DNA of 64,000 nucleotides. Origin: Metabacillus dongyingensis (GTDB lineage: Bacteria > Bacillota > Bacilli > Bacillales > Bacillaceae). Under the pieces are notes generated by a model. That model ran no database searches, had not been told where the DNA came from, and saw only the letters and a program-made list of their open reading frames with translations. Positions 1 through 12,373 of this stretch are shown piece after piece. Numbering within the stretch: position 1 is the stretch's first letter; the number at the start of each line of letters is the position of its first letter. The translations under genes and the position numbers were made by a program. The stretch spans positions 4,032,001 to 4,096,000 of the forward strand of contig NZ_CP082944.1 of NCBI RefSeq assembly GCF_019933155.2, read 5' to 3'.

Positions 1-32
1 ATCTTTTGCAGCATGTTAACAACAAGAGTAAA

Positions 33-108
33 TGGTGGAGGATGACGGGCTCGAACCGCCGACCCTCTGCTTGTAAGGCAGATGCTCTCCCAGCTGAGCT
101 AATCCTCC
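33..108 (-). tRNA. tRNA-Val (anticodon UAC)
   Basis: The minus strand folds as a cloverleaf. The acceptor GGAGGAT pairs with ATCCTCC, the anticodon stem TCTGC/GCAGA encloses loop CTTACAA with anticodon TAC, the T-loop is GTTCGAG, and the 3' CCA is encoded. It is the last visible gene of the rRNA operon, directly downstream of the 5S gene. More tRNA genes may follow beyond the window edge. Confidence 0.95.
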
Positions 109-129
109 GCTTGAATACTTTTGTCATTA

Positions 130-246
<117 letters not shown>

Positions 247-377
247 ATAGTGACAAAAATTATTATACTATGAAATCCGAAGATTTCAAGCTTTTTTTTT
301 CGAAAGAAGTTATTCTTTCAAAACTAAATAACGTATGATAACAAGTTTTCACTTAGATTTTACACTTTATTAGACTG

Positions 378-3306
<2,929 letters not shown>

Positions 3307-3534
3307 TAAATGGTCAACCGCATCATAAGATGCGTTTCGCATTTCGTTGTTTGTTTAGACATAAATGTCTAGAAAATCACTAATTATGGTAAGCGTAAAT
3401 CTCAGTGAATTACTTGTTATCAATTACGTTATCTAGTTTTCAAAGAACAACCGACAAATCGGATGATTTGTCTTCTATCATAGAGAGAATGATCTCTCAA
3501 AACTAAACAAAAACCAAAAGCGTCCTCATATCTT

Positions 3535-5084
<1,550 letters not shown>

Positions 5085-5184
5085 GTGACTCAATTTGTTG
5101 CTGACTTCAAAAATTTAAAACGTTTGGTACGCTTTTGGTTTTGTTTAGTTTTCAAAGATCATTTGCTTCAAGCGAAGCTTTATT

Positions 5185-5213
5185 AATATAACATTTTGCC
5201 GTTTTAAAGTCAA
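5185..5213 (-). promoter_or_regulatory. rrn operon promoter, proximal (P2)
   Basis: On the minus strand, TTGACT-N17-TATATT lies about 100 nt upstream of mature 16S. This is a near-consensus sigma-A promoter with ideal spacing. Together with the box about 100 bp further upstream it forms the tandem promoter arrangement usual for Bacillus rRNA operons. Confidence 0.8.
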
Positions 5214-5281
5214 GCGTTAATTTTACTTTTCTTTTTTTTAGGCTGTGTTGCTTTTTCGCGTTTTTCGCGGCAACGAATAAT

Positions 5282-5310
5282 AATATACCACGCTGAAATT
5301 CCCTTTGCAA
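5282..5310 (-). promoter_or_regulatory. rrn operon promoter, distal (P1)
   Basis: On the minus strand, TTGCAA-N17-TATATT forms a second sigma-A-type promoter upstream of P2. The -35 box is weaker than that of P2. It is inferred to be the distal rrn promoter from its spacing and orientation. Confidence 0.6.
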
Positions 5311-5350
5311 TAGCTTTTTTATCATTTTATAAAAAAAGATTTTAATTATC

Positions 5351-5385
5351 GAAAACGCACTGAATTTGTCTGAAATTCAGTGCGT
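5351..5385 (-). terminator. Intrinsic terminator after thiZ
   Basis: A perfect 13-bp inverted repeat ACGCACTGAATTT / AAATTCAGTGCGT with a 5-nt loop is followed on the minus strand by TTTTC. It sits 10 nt past the thiZ stop codon and separates the thiamin-precursor operon from the rrn promoters. Confidence 0.8.
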
Positions 5386-5395
5386 CATATTCGAA

Positions 5396-6142
5396 TCAGG
5401 ACTGTTTTAAATGAAGAACATCAAGCAATCTCCTTTTAAGTAAAGCAAATTCCGAACTAGTAATGAGATTTTCTTTCCTTGGCCGTGTAAATTCTACGTT
5501 CACTTCTTCTATTAGGCATCCAGGTCTTGGTGAGAGGATGAAGATTCTGTCTGACAGGAAGATAGCTTCATCCATATCATGTGTAATGAATATCACTGTC
5601 TGATCTGTTTCCTCGCATATTTGGATAAACCACTTCTGCAGTTCAAGTCTTGTCATCGCATCAAGTTTGCCGAATGGTTCATCTAATAGAAGAAGTTCTT
5701 TATTGTTTAGGTATGCTCTTAGGAAATTGGCACGCTGCCGCATTCCGCCTGAGAGCATAAAGGGATAATGCTCTTCAAATCCTGCAAGCCCAAATTTCGG
5801 GAAAAGACCGCGAGCTTGAGTGCGCGCCTCATCTCTCCCGGTACCTTGTATTTCTAATGGAAGAATAACATTATCCAAAACCGTTCTCCATGGAAACAAT
5901 ACATCACTTTGGGGCATATAGCCGACAAGACCGGTTTTATTTGTAATATCTTCTCCATTATACTTTACACTGCCTTTAGTCGGCTTATTGATGCCGGCTA
6001 TAATATCAAGCAATGTGCTTTTTCCGCAGCCGCTTGGTCCAATAATGCTTACAAATTCACCCTTTTTCACATTCAAGTCTGTCGGCATCAGGACATTCTG
6101 GTCTTTAGAATAAGATTTGCTGATTTGAGAAAGAGTCAGCAT
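5396..6142 (-). CDS. thiZ: ThiZ: ABC transporter ATPase for thiamin pyrimidine precursor
   Basis: This 248-residue cytoplasmic ATPase energises the ThiXYZ importer, which in Bacillus halodurans takes up formylaminopyrimidine, a thiamin breakdown product. Walker A GPSGCGKST lies at residues 35-43, the Q-loop near 78, signature LSGGMRQR near 130 and Walker B LLLLDEP near 150. The PWRTVLDNV segment is typical of the nitrate/sulfonate/taurine ATPase branch. I chose ATG 6142, just after the thiY stop and preceded by AAGGAA, over an upstream ATG inside thiY. The substrate is inferred from gene order and the TPP riboswitch upstream of the operon; the family alone would also fit sulfonate or nitrate. 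Confidence 0.87.
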   Translation of the reverse strand: MLTLSQISKSYSKDQNVLMPTDLNVKKGEFVSIIGPSGCGKSTLLDIIAGINKPTKGSVKYNGEDITNKTGLVGYMPQSDVLFPWRTVLDNVILPLEIQGTGRDEARTQARGLFPKFGLAGFEEHYPFMLSGGMRQRANFLRAYLNNKELLLLDEPFGKLDAMTRLELQKWFIQICEETDQTVIFITHDMDEAIFLSDRIFILSPRPGCLIEEVNVEFTRPRKENLITSSEFALLKRRLLDVLHLKQS

Positions 6143-6143
6143 G

Positions 6144-7136
6144 CTATTTCTTTCCTTCAGGCAGGAATTCATTTGTAAAAGCTTCACTTGGTTCAATGTT
6201 CTCTTCAATCAGCTTTCGTTCATACATCCAATCGGCATATCTTTTCCAGACTTTTTCATCTTGAATGCCCCATTGCTTCGCTTTTCCCTGATACTGATCA
6301 CTTAGCCACACTTGGCTTTCCTTTACTAGCTCAGCATTAATCTCAGGTACATTTTTAATCAGAATATCCGCTGCTTCTTCCGGCTCTTCAATGGCAAATT
6401 GATAACCCTTTGATGTAGCCTTCATGAAGGACTGAACCATTTCTTTGTCTTTTGCAATTTTGGATTCGCTGGTTGCAATAACCGGAGTGTAATAGTTTAA
6501 TGCTGGATCAAGGTCTTTTAAATAGATGTAGTTCAATTCAATTCCCTGGCGAGCAGCCTCAACCCCATCCCATCCCTGGAAAATCCATTGAAAGTCTGTA
6601 TCGCGTCCGATCGACTTGAAAAAGTCTGTTGCTCCAAGCGTGACATAATCCACTTTTTCAAAGTCTGCATTCGATTTATCCATTACAGCTTTAATAACAG
6701 CTTCTTCTGTAGGAGAACCCCATCCCCCGTAACGTTTTCCTTCAAAATCCTTTGGAGAAGTGATGTTTTCTTCTTTTAAAGAAGCAAATGCAGAAGTATT
6801 CTCCTGTATGATTGCTCCTATTGAAACAATCGGCACACCTGTTGATCTTGCGTGTGTAATATTCTCCTGATGGCTGACAGCAAAATCAACTTCACCAGAG
6901 GCAACAATCTGATCCGCACTGACTCCTTCACCAGGTTCAACTATTTCAACATCAAGACCTTCTTCTTTATAGAAGCCATTTTCTTTCGCTGCATAAATGC
7001 CTGTATGATTTGTATTTGGAAACCAATCCAGCATAATCTTCACTTTTTTTAATTCCTCATCAGAGGATTTTTCTGCCGATCCGCATCCAGATAAGATGAA
7101 CACTAAACTAAATAGAATAAATACGAGTTGTTTCAT
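6144..7136 (-). CDS. thiY: ThiY: substrate-binding lipoprotein for thiamin pyrimidine precursor
   Basis: This 330-residue extracytoplasmic solute receptor belongs to the NMT1/THI5-like family. The N-terminus is a lipoprotein signal with lipobox LSGCG (mature Cys near residue 18), so the protein should be anchored on the outer face of the membrane. The WFPNTNHTG segment near residue 39 and the DFAVSHQENI region are typical of pyrimidine-binding members. The next gene, thiZ, starts immediately after the stop codon, and thiX precedes it. The ligand is probably formylaminopyrimidine or a related HMP derivative, by family and by the riboswitch. Confidence 0.88.
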   Translation of the reverse strand: MKQLVFILFSLVFILSGCGSAEKSSDEELKKVKIMLDWFPNTNHTGIYAAKENGFYKEEGLDVEIVEPGEGVSADQIVASGEVDFAVSHQENITHARSTGVPIVSIGAIIQENTSAFASLKEENITSPKDFEGKRYGGWGSPTEEAVIKAVMDKSNADFEKVDYVTLGATDFFKSIGRDTDFQWIFQGWDGVEAARQGIELNYIYLKDLDPALNYYTPVIATSESKIAKDKEMVQSFMKATSKGYQFAIEEPEEAADILIKNVPEINAELVKESQVWLSDQYQGKAKQWGIQDEKVWKRYADWMYERKLIEENIEPSEAFTNEFLPEGKK

Positions 7137-7151
7137 TTTTTCTCCCCCGTG

Positions 7152-7940
7152 CTAGTTAGAATGCTTTTGCTGCTTATATTTCCAAGGCATCATGATTCTT
7201 GCCAGTATTTCAATAAGTGTAAAAATGATTAAGCTTAAACCTACTATTAAGACGATTGTTGCAAATACTTTATCTGTCAGAAACGATTGGGAGGATCGAG
7301 TCAATAGAATTCCGAGTCCTTTGCTTGCACCCAGCCACTCTCCGATAACCGCCCCCATCACACTGTATGTTCCGGCTATTTTCAACCCTGAAAAAAAGAA
7401 AGGTGTTGCAGCTGGAAGCTTCAATTTTAAAAACATCTGTCTGCGGCTTGCTCCAAGCGTTCTCATGAGCTTCACCATATCCCTGTCTACTAAACGGAAG
7501 CCGTCAGAAAGATTGATGGCGATCGGAAAGAAACAAACGAGCGCCACGACAATTACTTTAGGAAAAATGCCGAATCCAAACCAGATGATAAGCAATGGAG
7601 CAAGCGCTATTATTGGAATGGTTTGTGAAAGAACAAGCAGCGGTTCAACTGCTTTTCGAACCCAATCTGACAGGTCTATTAAGATAGCAATCAATACGCC
7701 CGCTGTTACAGCGATCAATAAACCAAGTACTGCTTCCGACAGAGTCTGCAGGATATGTCCGCCTATCGTTCCCCTCATTTCAGCAAGCGTGATGAAAATA
7801 TGAGTCGGACGAGGCAGAATCCAATTTTCCACTTTTGAAACGATGACAGCCAATTCCCACAAAAAGAGGAATGACAGCAGCACTATACCAGGAAGCGCTA
7901 TTCCTGAAAGTGTTTTAACGGTATTTCTTAAGTTTTTCAT
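7152..7940 (-). CDS. thiX: ThiX: ABC transporter permease for thiamin pyrimidine precursor
   Basis: This 262-residue permease is of the BPD/SsuC type with about six hydrophobic segments. The EAA-loop region lies around residues 165-185 (RTLGASRRQMFLKLKLPAA), which contacts the ATPase. It is predicted to form a homodimer with ThiZ and receive substrate from ThiY. The start ATG 7940 lies inside the end of the preceding MTH1187-family gene, a 26-bp overlap, with GAAGGGG as ribosome binding site. This implies translational coupling within one riboswitch-controlled operon. Confidence 0.88.
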   Translation of the reverse strand: MKNLRNTVKTLSGIALPGIVLLSFLFLWELAVIVSKVENWILPRPTHIFITLAEMRGTIGGHILQTLSEAVLGLLIAVTAGVLIAILIDLSDWVRKAVEPLLVLSQTIPIIALAPLLIIWFGFGIFPKVIVVALVCFFPIAINLSDGFRLVDRDMVKLMRTLGASRRQMFLKLKLPAATPFFFSGLKIAGTYSVMGAVIGEWLGASKGLGILLTRSSQSFLTDKVFATIVLIVGLSLIIFTLIEILARIMMPWKYKQQKHSN

Positions 7941-8205
7941 CCATTGTGACCCCTTCTTTTGGGCGGTAATGAATTTTCATGTGAGTCATTACCTCGGTTG
8001 CACCGGCTGAAATACAGGCATCCTGCGCTTGCTTAACGATATCAATCAATTCATCTAGCTCTCCCTCCATAACCGTCTCCATCGCACCTACCTCATATTT
8101 AACTCCTGATCGCTGAACAACCTCGATCGCTTTGTCGACAATTTCATATGTATTCCCTTCTGATGATTTAGGCAGCACCTGAAATGCTAGATTTACACTG
8201 GACAT
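7915..8205 (-). CDS. MTH1187-family thiamin-binding-like protein
   Basis: This 96-residue cytoplasmic protein is of the MTH1187/YkoF superfamily, small ferredoxin-like proteins that form tetramers. The related B. subtilis YkoF binds thiamin. The pattern (N-terminal SVNLAFQVLPKS, central GAMETVMEGELDEL, C-terminal MKIHYRPKEG) fits the family, and the length is usual. It is the first gene after the TPP riboswitch and overlaps thiX. The ribosome binding site AAGGAGG precedes ATG 8205. A role as thiamin or precursor carrier or sensor is inferred from context; the sequence itself shows no catalytic motif. Confidence 0.8.
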   Translation of the reverse strand: MSSVNLAFQVLPKSSEGNTYEIVDKAIEVVQRSGVKYEVGAMETVMEGELDELIDIVKQAQDACISAGATEVMTHMKIHYRPKEGVTMDEKLKKYR

Positions 8206-8254
8206 TCTTTATCCTCCTTAAAATTTATTAATATATGAATATCTGACCGAACAA

Positions 8255-8282
8255 CAAAAAAGGCTGCCACTGGGGCAGCCTT
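8255..8282 (-). terminator. Riboswitch-controlled terminator of thiXYZ operon
   Basis: On the minus strand GGCTGCC-CCAGT-GGCAGCC is followed by TTTTTTG. It sits between the TPP aptamer and the first gene, as expected for ligand-dependent transcription termination. Confidence 0.85.
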
Positions 8283-8310
8283 AACGCATTCGCAAAGTTA
8301 TGGAAAAGTA

Positions 8311-8415
8311 ATGCATCTTCCGCATTCCCTCCGCTGGCATTACCCAGATCAGGTTAAAGGGTCGATACAAGAATCAGTATCCTCTCAGCCAAGTTCACTC
8401 AGCTCCCCTGCATAT
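8311..8415 (-). promoter_or_regulatory. TPP riboswitch upstream of the thiXYZ operon
   Basis: The reverse complement contains the THI-box core: GGGGAGC, then GGCTGAGAGG, then ACCCTTTAACCTGATCTGGGTAATGCCAGCG split around the joining regions, ending GGAAG. Closing helix P1 is TGCA/TGCA at the two ends. A terminator hairpin follows. High thiamin diphosphate should switch the operon off. Confidence 0.93.
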
Positions 8416-8430
8416 ATTGAATTCATGGAA

Positions 8431-8459
8431 ACTATAGCAAGATTTTGGATCCTTGTAAA
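8431..8459 (-). promoter_or_regulatory. Sigma-A promoter of the thiXYZ operon
   Basis: On the minus strand, TTTACA-N17-TATAGT lies just upstream of the TPP aptamer. Its position places the transcription start shortly before the riboswitch. Confidence 0.7.
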
Positions 8460-8510
8460 GACAGATAAAAGAGCTTTCCATTCTTTTCTGAAAAAAATCA
8501 AGATTTAGTC

Positions 8511-8539
8511 TTGTCGAATTTTGCAACTTCCTGTATAGT
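8511..8539 (+). promoter_or_regulatory. Sigma-A promoter of thiT
   Basis: TTGTCG-N17-TATAGT lies about 27 bp upstream of the plus-strand TPP aptamer. It is divergent from the thiXYZ promoter, about 50 bp away. Confidence 0.7.
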
Positions 8540-8565
8540 AGTGTCTAAATCATATATTGCATTTG

Positions 8566-8652
8566 ACCACTTGGGGAGCCATTCGGCTGAGAGTGAACGT
8601 TATGTTCAGACCCGTTGAACCTGTATAGTTAAAGCTTACGTAGGGATGTGGC
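8566..8652 (+). promoter_or_regulatory. TPP riboswitch upstream of thiT
   Basis: The plus strand has the THI-box core: GGGGAGCC, CGGCTGAGAG, ACCCGTTGAACCTG, then TACGTAGGGA. It is closed by P1 CCAC/GTGG at the ends. A variable P3 stem GAACGTTATGTTC lies between the conserved arms. A terminator and then thiT follow. Confidence 0.93.
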
Positions 8653-8677
8653 GATGGATTCAAGTGATAACCCAACC

Positions 8678-8725
8678 AAAGCAGTGCGTGGAAACCATCC
8701 GACATTCCCCGCATTGCTTTTTATT
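8678..8725 (+). terminator. Riboswitch-controlled terminator of thiT
   Basis: AAAGCAGTGCG pairs with CGCATTGCTTT (one G-U) and is followed by TTTTTATT. It sits between the aptamer and thiT, so it should act as the expression platform. Confidence 0.75.
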
Positions 8726-8769
8726 ATGGAAAAAAACTGCCCCGGTCAATGCTGAAAAGGGGAAGAGCT

Positions 8770-9342
8770 ATGCAGACAAATACACGTCTAGTTTTTTTAG
8801 TAGAAGCAGCGATTCTATCAGCAATTGCATTTCTGCTTGATTTAGCAACAAGCTTCATTGGCAAAATGCCTCAGGGAGGGTCAATTTCGCTTGCAATGAT
8901 TCCAGTCCTGATCATGGGTTTTCGCCACGGATTAAAGGGAGGACTGCTGACAGGCTTTTTACTTGGCGTTTTGCAGACGATTATGGGCTACACCACAATT
9001 GTGCATCCAGTCCAGGGTTTTCTTGACTATTTTGTTGCATTTACCGTGGTAGGTGCCGGAGGAGTTTTCTATAAACAAGTCCAAAGCTCTCTGAATCCTC
9101 TTAACAGAGGACGATTAATTGCTTACGTAGTAGCAGCGGCTTTTCTGGGAAGCTTCCTTAGATTTGCTGCACATACACTTGCCGGCGCTATTTTCTTTGC
9201 AGAATTTGCAGGCGATAAGCCCGTTCTGCTGTATTCAGCCGGCTATAACGCTTCCTACATGGTGCCTACATTTATCATTTGCTCAATCGTCTTAGTACTG
9301 ATGCTCACTGCTTCTAAATCACTTGTCTTAAAAAGAAAATAG
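8770..9342 (+). CDS. thiT: ThiT: thiamin-specific ECF transporter S component
   Basis: This 190-residue integral membrane protein has about six hydrophobic segments. It is the substrate-binding subunit that joins the shared energy-coupling factor module (EcfA, EcfA', EcfT, encoded elsewhere) to import thiamin. Family hallmarks are MPQGGSISLAMIPV near residues 37-50, which lines the thiamin pocket, and the YTTIVHPVQGFLDY loop. I chose ATG 8770 because AAAAGGGGAAG lies seven bases upstream; the earlier in-frame TTG/ATG overlaps that site. Expression is controlled by the TPP riboswitch upstream, which independently supports the substrate. Confidence 0.93.
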   Translation: MQTNTRLVFLVEAAILSAIAFLLDLATSFIGKMPQGGSISLAMIPVLIMGFRHGLKGGLLTGFLLGVLQTIMGYTTIVHPVQGFLDYFVAFTVVGAGGVFYKQVQSSLNPLNRGRLIAYVVAAAFLGSFLRFAAHTLAGAIFFAEFAGDKPVLLYSAGYNASYMVPTFIICSIVLVLMLTASKSLVLKRK

Positions 9343-9350
9343 ATTCTGTC

Positions 9351-9380
9351 AAAAGCACCGATTTTTTTCGGTGCTTTTTT
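9351..9380 (+). terminator. Intrinsic terminator after thiT
   Basis: AAAAGCACCGA / TCGGTGCTTTTTT hairpin with a T-run, starting 9 bp beyond the thiT stop codon. Confidence 0.88.
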
Positions 9381-9519
9381 ATCCTATTAAAATTTATATA
9401 ATTTCTTCCATTCATGTCTATTCCAGCGCCTGACTCTTCGGTCAGAACTTATTTCTTGTCATAAACACTCTATCATCAGCATGTACTAGTAGTAATAGAT
9501 TTCTTATGGAGGGCAAATG

Positions 9520-9717
9520 ATGAATCTATCCTTCTCATTGATGATGATAACATTTTTATTGTCGATTATTCATTTTCTATATGGTTATTTTGAAGCGATA
9601 AGGATCAGCAACGAAGAAGAATTAGTCAACGGCTGGTCTATGATTTTCTCTTTCCCGCTTGGGTTTGTATTCGCATATTTTGCTTCGGTATTTCATCAGC
9701 AGGTTTTACCCCACTAA
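9520..9717 (+). CDS. Small two-helix membrane protein, function unknown
   Basis: This predicted 65-residue protein has one hydrophobic segment near residues 5-25 and a second near 43-60, separated by a short polar stretch with several acidic residues. I do not recognise it. Its reality is supported by a strong GGAGGG ribosome binding site placed six bases before ATG 9520 (only three before the adjacent ATG 9517) and by flanking terminators that make it a free-standing unit. Small membrane proteins of this kind are common in Bacillus, and many are uncharacterised. Confidence 0.65.
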   Translation: MNLSFSLMMITFLLSIIHFLYGYFEAIRISNEEELVNGWSMIFSFPLGFVFAYFASVFHQQVLPH

Positions 9718-9750
9718 AAAGAAACGCGACAAGGTCACGTTTCTTTTTTC
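9716..9750. terminator. Bidirectional terminator between convergent genes
   Basis: AAAGAAACGcGA / TCaCGTTTCTTTTTT hairpin, with A-run and T-run on its two sides. It can serve both the plus-strand small gene and the minus-strand epimerase, whose last codons overlap it. Confidence 0.75.
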
Positions 9751-10622
9751 ATTACCTCTATTAATTTCTCTAAGTACGGATCCAATTCCTCAAATGAGTA
9801 TCCAGCACTTTCAGCCTTTGACACATTCAGTGTCCATTCACCTGATAATCCATAAGGTGAAGCATTCTCTTTCGCAATCTCCCTTGTCACAATCGCTTTT
9901 TTCCCGACAGCACATCCGATTTTAAGCAGAAGATCATTCAGTGACAGACTTTTTTCAAAAGCGGCATTGTATGCACCCGTTAAGGTTTTTTCTCCAGCCA
10001 TATACAAGAATCCCGCTGCGTCCTCAGCTGAAGTATAGCTGTAAAAATATCCAGGATCTGCAATTCCAATCGGTTCCTCGTTCTTCACCTTTTTCACATG
10101 AAATAAAAAGCGTTCCGTATAATCATCTATTCCGATTACCAGAGCAGGTCTTACAGCGGCAACAGGCACATCCGCATTCTGAAAAAGATAGGCTTCTGCA
10201 CTGCGTTTCGCTTCCTGATAGCCGCTTATCCCTTTATAGTCTTTGCGCTCTTTAAAAGAAGGCTCATACGACAGAGGATCAAAGTCCTCTTCTGTCTTCC
10301 CTCTCCCAAATTCATAGACTGCCATTGTCGAAGTGAAAATATAATGCCTGATTTTGCCGTGTAGCGCTTCATAAGCAGATTTTGCTTCAAGCGGCGAAAA
10401 ACACGATTGATCATAAACAACGTCCCATTGTTTATGATCAAAGGCTTTAATCATTGATTCTTTGTTTTCACGATCGATAATCAGACGCTCTACGCCATCT
10501 CCAAAGTCATCATGAGTTCTTCCTCTTGTTGCAATCGTCACTTTTGCCCCATTTTCAAGCAGATTATGAACAAGTCTTTTGCCGAAAAATTGCGTTCCGC
10601 CCAGTATTAATGCTCGATTCAC
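9735..10622 (-). CDS. NAD-dependent epimerase/dehydratase-like SDR protein
   Basis: This 295-residue extended short-chain dehydrogenase has N-terminal Rossmann motif LILGGTQFFGKRL (residues 5-17), the GGTQFFG variant seen in a bacterial subgroup near plant CSP41-type proteins. A TSTMAVYE strand lies around residue 97 and a YQEAKRSAEAYLF segment near 136, where YxxxK would normally provide catalysis. Here the spacing reads Y-Q-E-A-K, so the Tyr and Lys are kept. The substrate is unknown; a nucleotide-sugar is possible. It is co-transcribed with the upstream GNAT gene through a 4-bp ATGA overlap. Confidence 0.8.
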   Translation of the reverse strand: MNRALILGGTQFFGKRLVHNLLENGAKVTIATRGRTHDDFGDGVERLIIDRENKESMIKAFDHKQWDVVYDQSCFSPLEAKSAYEALHGKIRHYIFTSTMAVYEFGRGKTEEDFDPLSYEPSFKERKDYKGISGYQEAKRSAEAYLFQNADVPVAAVRPALVIGIDDYTERFLFHVKKVKNEEPIGIADPGYFYSYTSAEDAAGFLYMAGEKTLTGAYNAAFEKSLSLNDLLLKIGCAVGKKAIVTREIAKENASPYGLSGEWTLNVSKAESAGYSFEELDPYLEKLIEVMKKET

Positions 10623-11158
10623 AGTGATCCCTCTTTCCTTTTCAATGCAGCTGCCAGTTTCGACAAATCACGCCATCCAAATGCGGTCTCCTGATGATCT
10701 GTCCCATCAATCGTATAGACGTCCTCTGCGATCCTTTCGGGCAAAAAGCGTTCATAGAATCCTTTTGAAGGATTCTCATCCATTACCCACAGCAGCATAG
10801 ATTGATAGTTTTTCCGAAGCAGTTCATTTGCAGTTGCCTCTACAAGCCTGCGCCCGATGCCTGCTCCCTGCACTTCTTTTAATAGATAGATCGCATATAA
10901 TTCCCCATCAAATCCATATTCCTTTGTCCGCTCTGGTCCGAAGCCTGCAAACCCTGCTATTTGGCCATCCTGATTTTCTGCCACAAAAACAGTCTCCGGA
11001 TCAATAGACACCCACATTTTTTCTTTGCTTTCATATGTAAGACTTTCAAGATATTCATCTGCTACAATACCTTTATAGGTTGTTCTCCAGCTGTCCACGT
11101 GAACAACTGCGATTTGCTTCGCATCTTCTTTAACAGCTTTTCTTATTCTAAAATTCAT
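10619..11158 (-). CDS. GNAT family N-acetyltransferase
   Basis: This 179-residue cytoplasmic acyl-CoA-dependent acetyltransferase of unknown acceptor shows motif A, QGAGIGRRLVEA, near residue 95, where the R/Q-x-x-G-x-G/A loop binds the CoA pyrophosphate. The IRKAVKEDAKQI start and GFYERF C-terminal region are typical GNAT features. I chose ATG 11158 because AAGGAG lies eight bases upstream; the in-frame GTG at 11167 is inside that ribosome binding site. It overlaps the downstream epimerase by 4 bp. Confidence 0.85.
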   Translation of the reverse strand: MNFRIRKAVKEDAKQIAVVHVDSWRTTYKGIVADEYLESLTYESKEKMWVSIDPETVFVAENQDGQIAGFAGFGPERTKEYGFDGELYAIYLLKEVQGAGIGRRLVEATANELLRKNYQSMLLWVMDENPSKGFYERFLPERIAEDVYTIDGTDHQETAFGWRDLSKLAAALKRKEGSL

Positions 11159-11276
11159 TTTCAACACTCCTTGCTGAAAAAATTCGACAAGCGAAAATTA
11201 AATCCCTACCTCTAAAAGGAGTTTCTTTTCATAAAACAGAATATGTTCATAGACTAAGGCAAAACGGAGGCTTCAA

Positions 11277-12359
11277 GTGAAAATACTTCTGCATAGTTTC
11301 TTATCAATCCTGTATATCGTTTATTTCACCGGTGTGTTTTACGTTCTGTTTCTCTTTTTAAATATACCTGCAAGCGTAATCGCAGGAAGCGTTATAACGC
11401 TTTTGCTGCTTGGCTTGTTTATCTATTCTATATACGAGTTGATCCACCGCAAGGAAAGGAATCTGCTCTTTTTCAAGGGACTGTCAGGATCCATCTTCCT
11501 TTCCATCACAACCTTCAGTTTAATTATTACCTTGTTCTTCGTAGTCCTAATGAATGTAATGACGACTCATTTCAACTATCAAAATATCAGTCCCAGGGAG
11601 AAATTTGAGTTTCAGGTGAACGCTTTTTTGCCGATTGATCCTTATGAAGAATACAAAGAAACTGCTGAAACGAAGAAAATTTCTCATCTTACTGTTTACT
11701 ATTCCTCTCTTAATAAAAGGGATATCCAGCTGGTTGAAGACGAATTCGATCACGCAAGGAGCATCAGCACCCGCTTGTTCGGCAAGATCGAGGATCAGCC
11801 CATTGACCTGATTCTCCTTGATGAATCGCCGGACTCGCTGCAGGAGCTTGAATATTTGGATTATATGGGGTTTTACGATCATGTGAAAGAAACCATGGCC
11901 ATCGTGATTCCGGATGATCTCGATGCCGCATCTCCGCTTGTCGTGGAAACCTTTTACCATGAATATGCCCATTACTATATGGAGAAAGCATTAGAGAAAA
12001 TGGAAATCGAATCGCTGAAAATTCCAATCTGGTTTAATGAGGGCGTTGCAGAATATGCTGGCTATAACGGAGAGGATGCAAAAATCCCCATCGACAAGGT
12101 GATCCCTTTCGATGAGCTAAGAAATCCCGGAAGCTGGGCAAATGCATTGGAAGACAGTCCGGAAGCGGAAGTGTATACTCAGAGCTACTACGCCGTTAAA
12201 ATTTTGGCAGATGAATTTGGAGAAGACATTATCCGGGATCTCCTTCTTGAAACAGGAAAACAAAACAGCTTTGAAAAAGCTTTGAAAAAGAAGACGAAGT
12301 ATACGTTTAAAGATCTGGAAAAGAAAATCATGGAAAAACAAAAAAGGACTCGGAATTGA
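11277..12359 (+). CDS. Membrane-anchored peptidase MA-like zinc metalloprotease
   Basis: This 360-residue protein has three hydrophobic segments (about 5-29, 33-53 and 72-96) followed by a large soluble domain, probably extracytoplasmic. The domain carries HEYAH at residues 228-232 and WFNEGVAEY at 252-260. This is the HExxH plus downstream glutamate arrangement of gluzincins, matching the peptidase MA-like family. It starts at GTG 11277 behind ACGGAGG. The substrate is unknown. It stands alone, divergent from the GNAT operon, and its final codons form the left arm of a terminator shared with the next gene. Confidence 0.78.
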   Translation: MKILLHSFLSILYIVYFTGVFYVLFLFLNIPASVIAGSVITLLLLGLFIYSIYELIHRKERNLLFFKGLSGSIFLSITTFSLIITLFFVVLMNVMTTHFNYQNISPREKFEFQVNAFLPIDPYEEYKETAETKKISHLTVYYSSLNKRDIQLVEDEFDHARSISTRLFGKIEDQPIDLILLDESPDSLQELEYLDYMGFYDHVKETMAIVIPDDLDAASPLVVETFYHEYAHYYMEKALEKMEIESLKIPIWFNEGVAEYAGYNGEDAKIPIDKVIPFDELRNPGSWANALEDSPEAEVYTQSYYAVKILADEFGEDIIRDLLLETGKQNSFEKALKKKTKYTFKDLEKKIMEKQKRTRN

Positions 12360-12367
12360 GTCCTTTT
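12340..12367. terminator. Bidirectional terminator overlapping the end of the peptidase gene
   Basis: AAAAAGGACTC / GAGTCCTTTT hairpin. The plus-strand stop codon lies in the loop, and the structure also terminates the convergent EamA gene, which ends at 12374. Confidence 0.75.
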
Positions 12368-12373
12368 ATTTGT

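Noticed and set aside
7192..7803. 203-codon plus-strand frame
   Set aside because: Antisense to thiX, which has clear permease features, coupled translation and riboswitch control.
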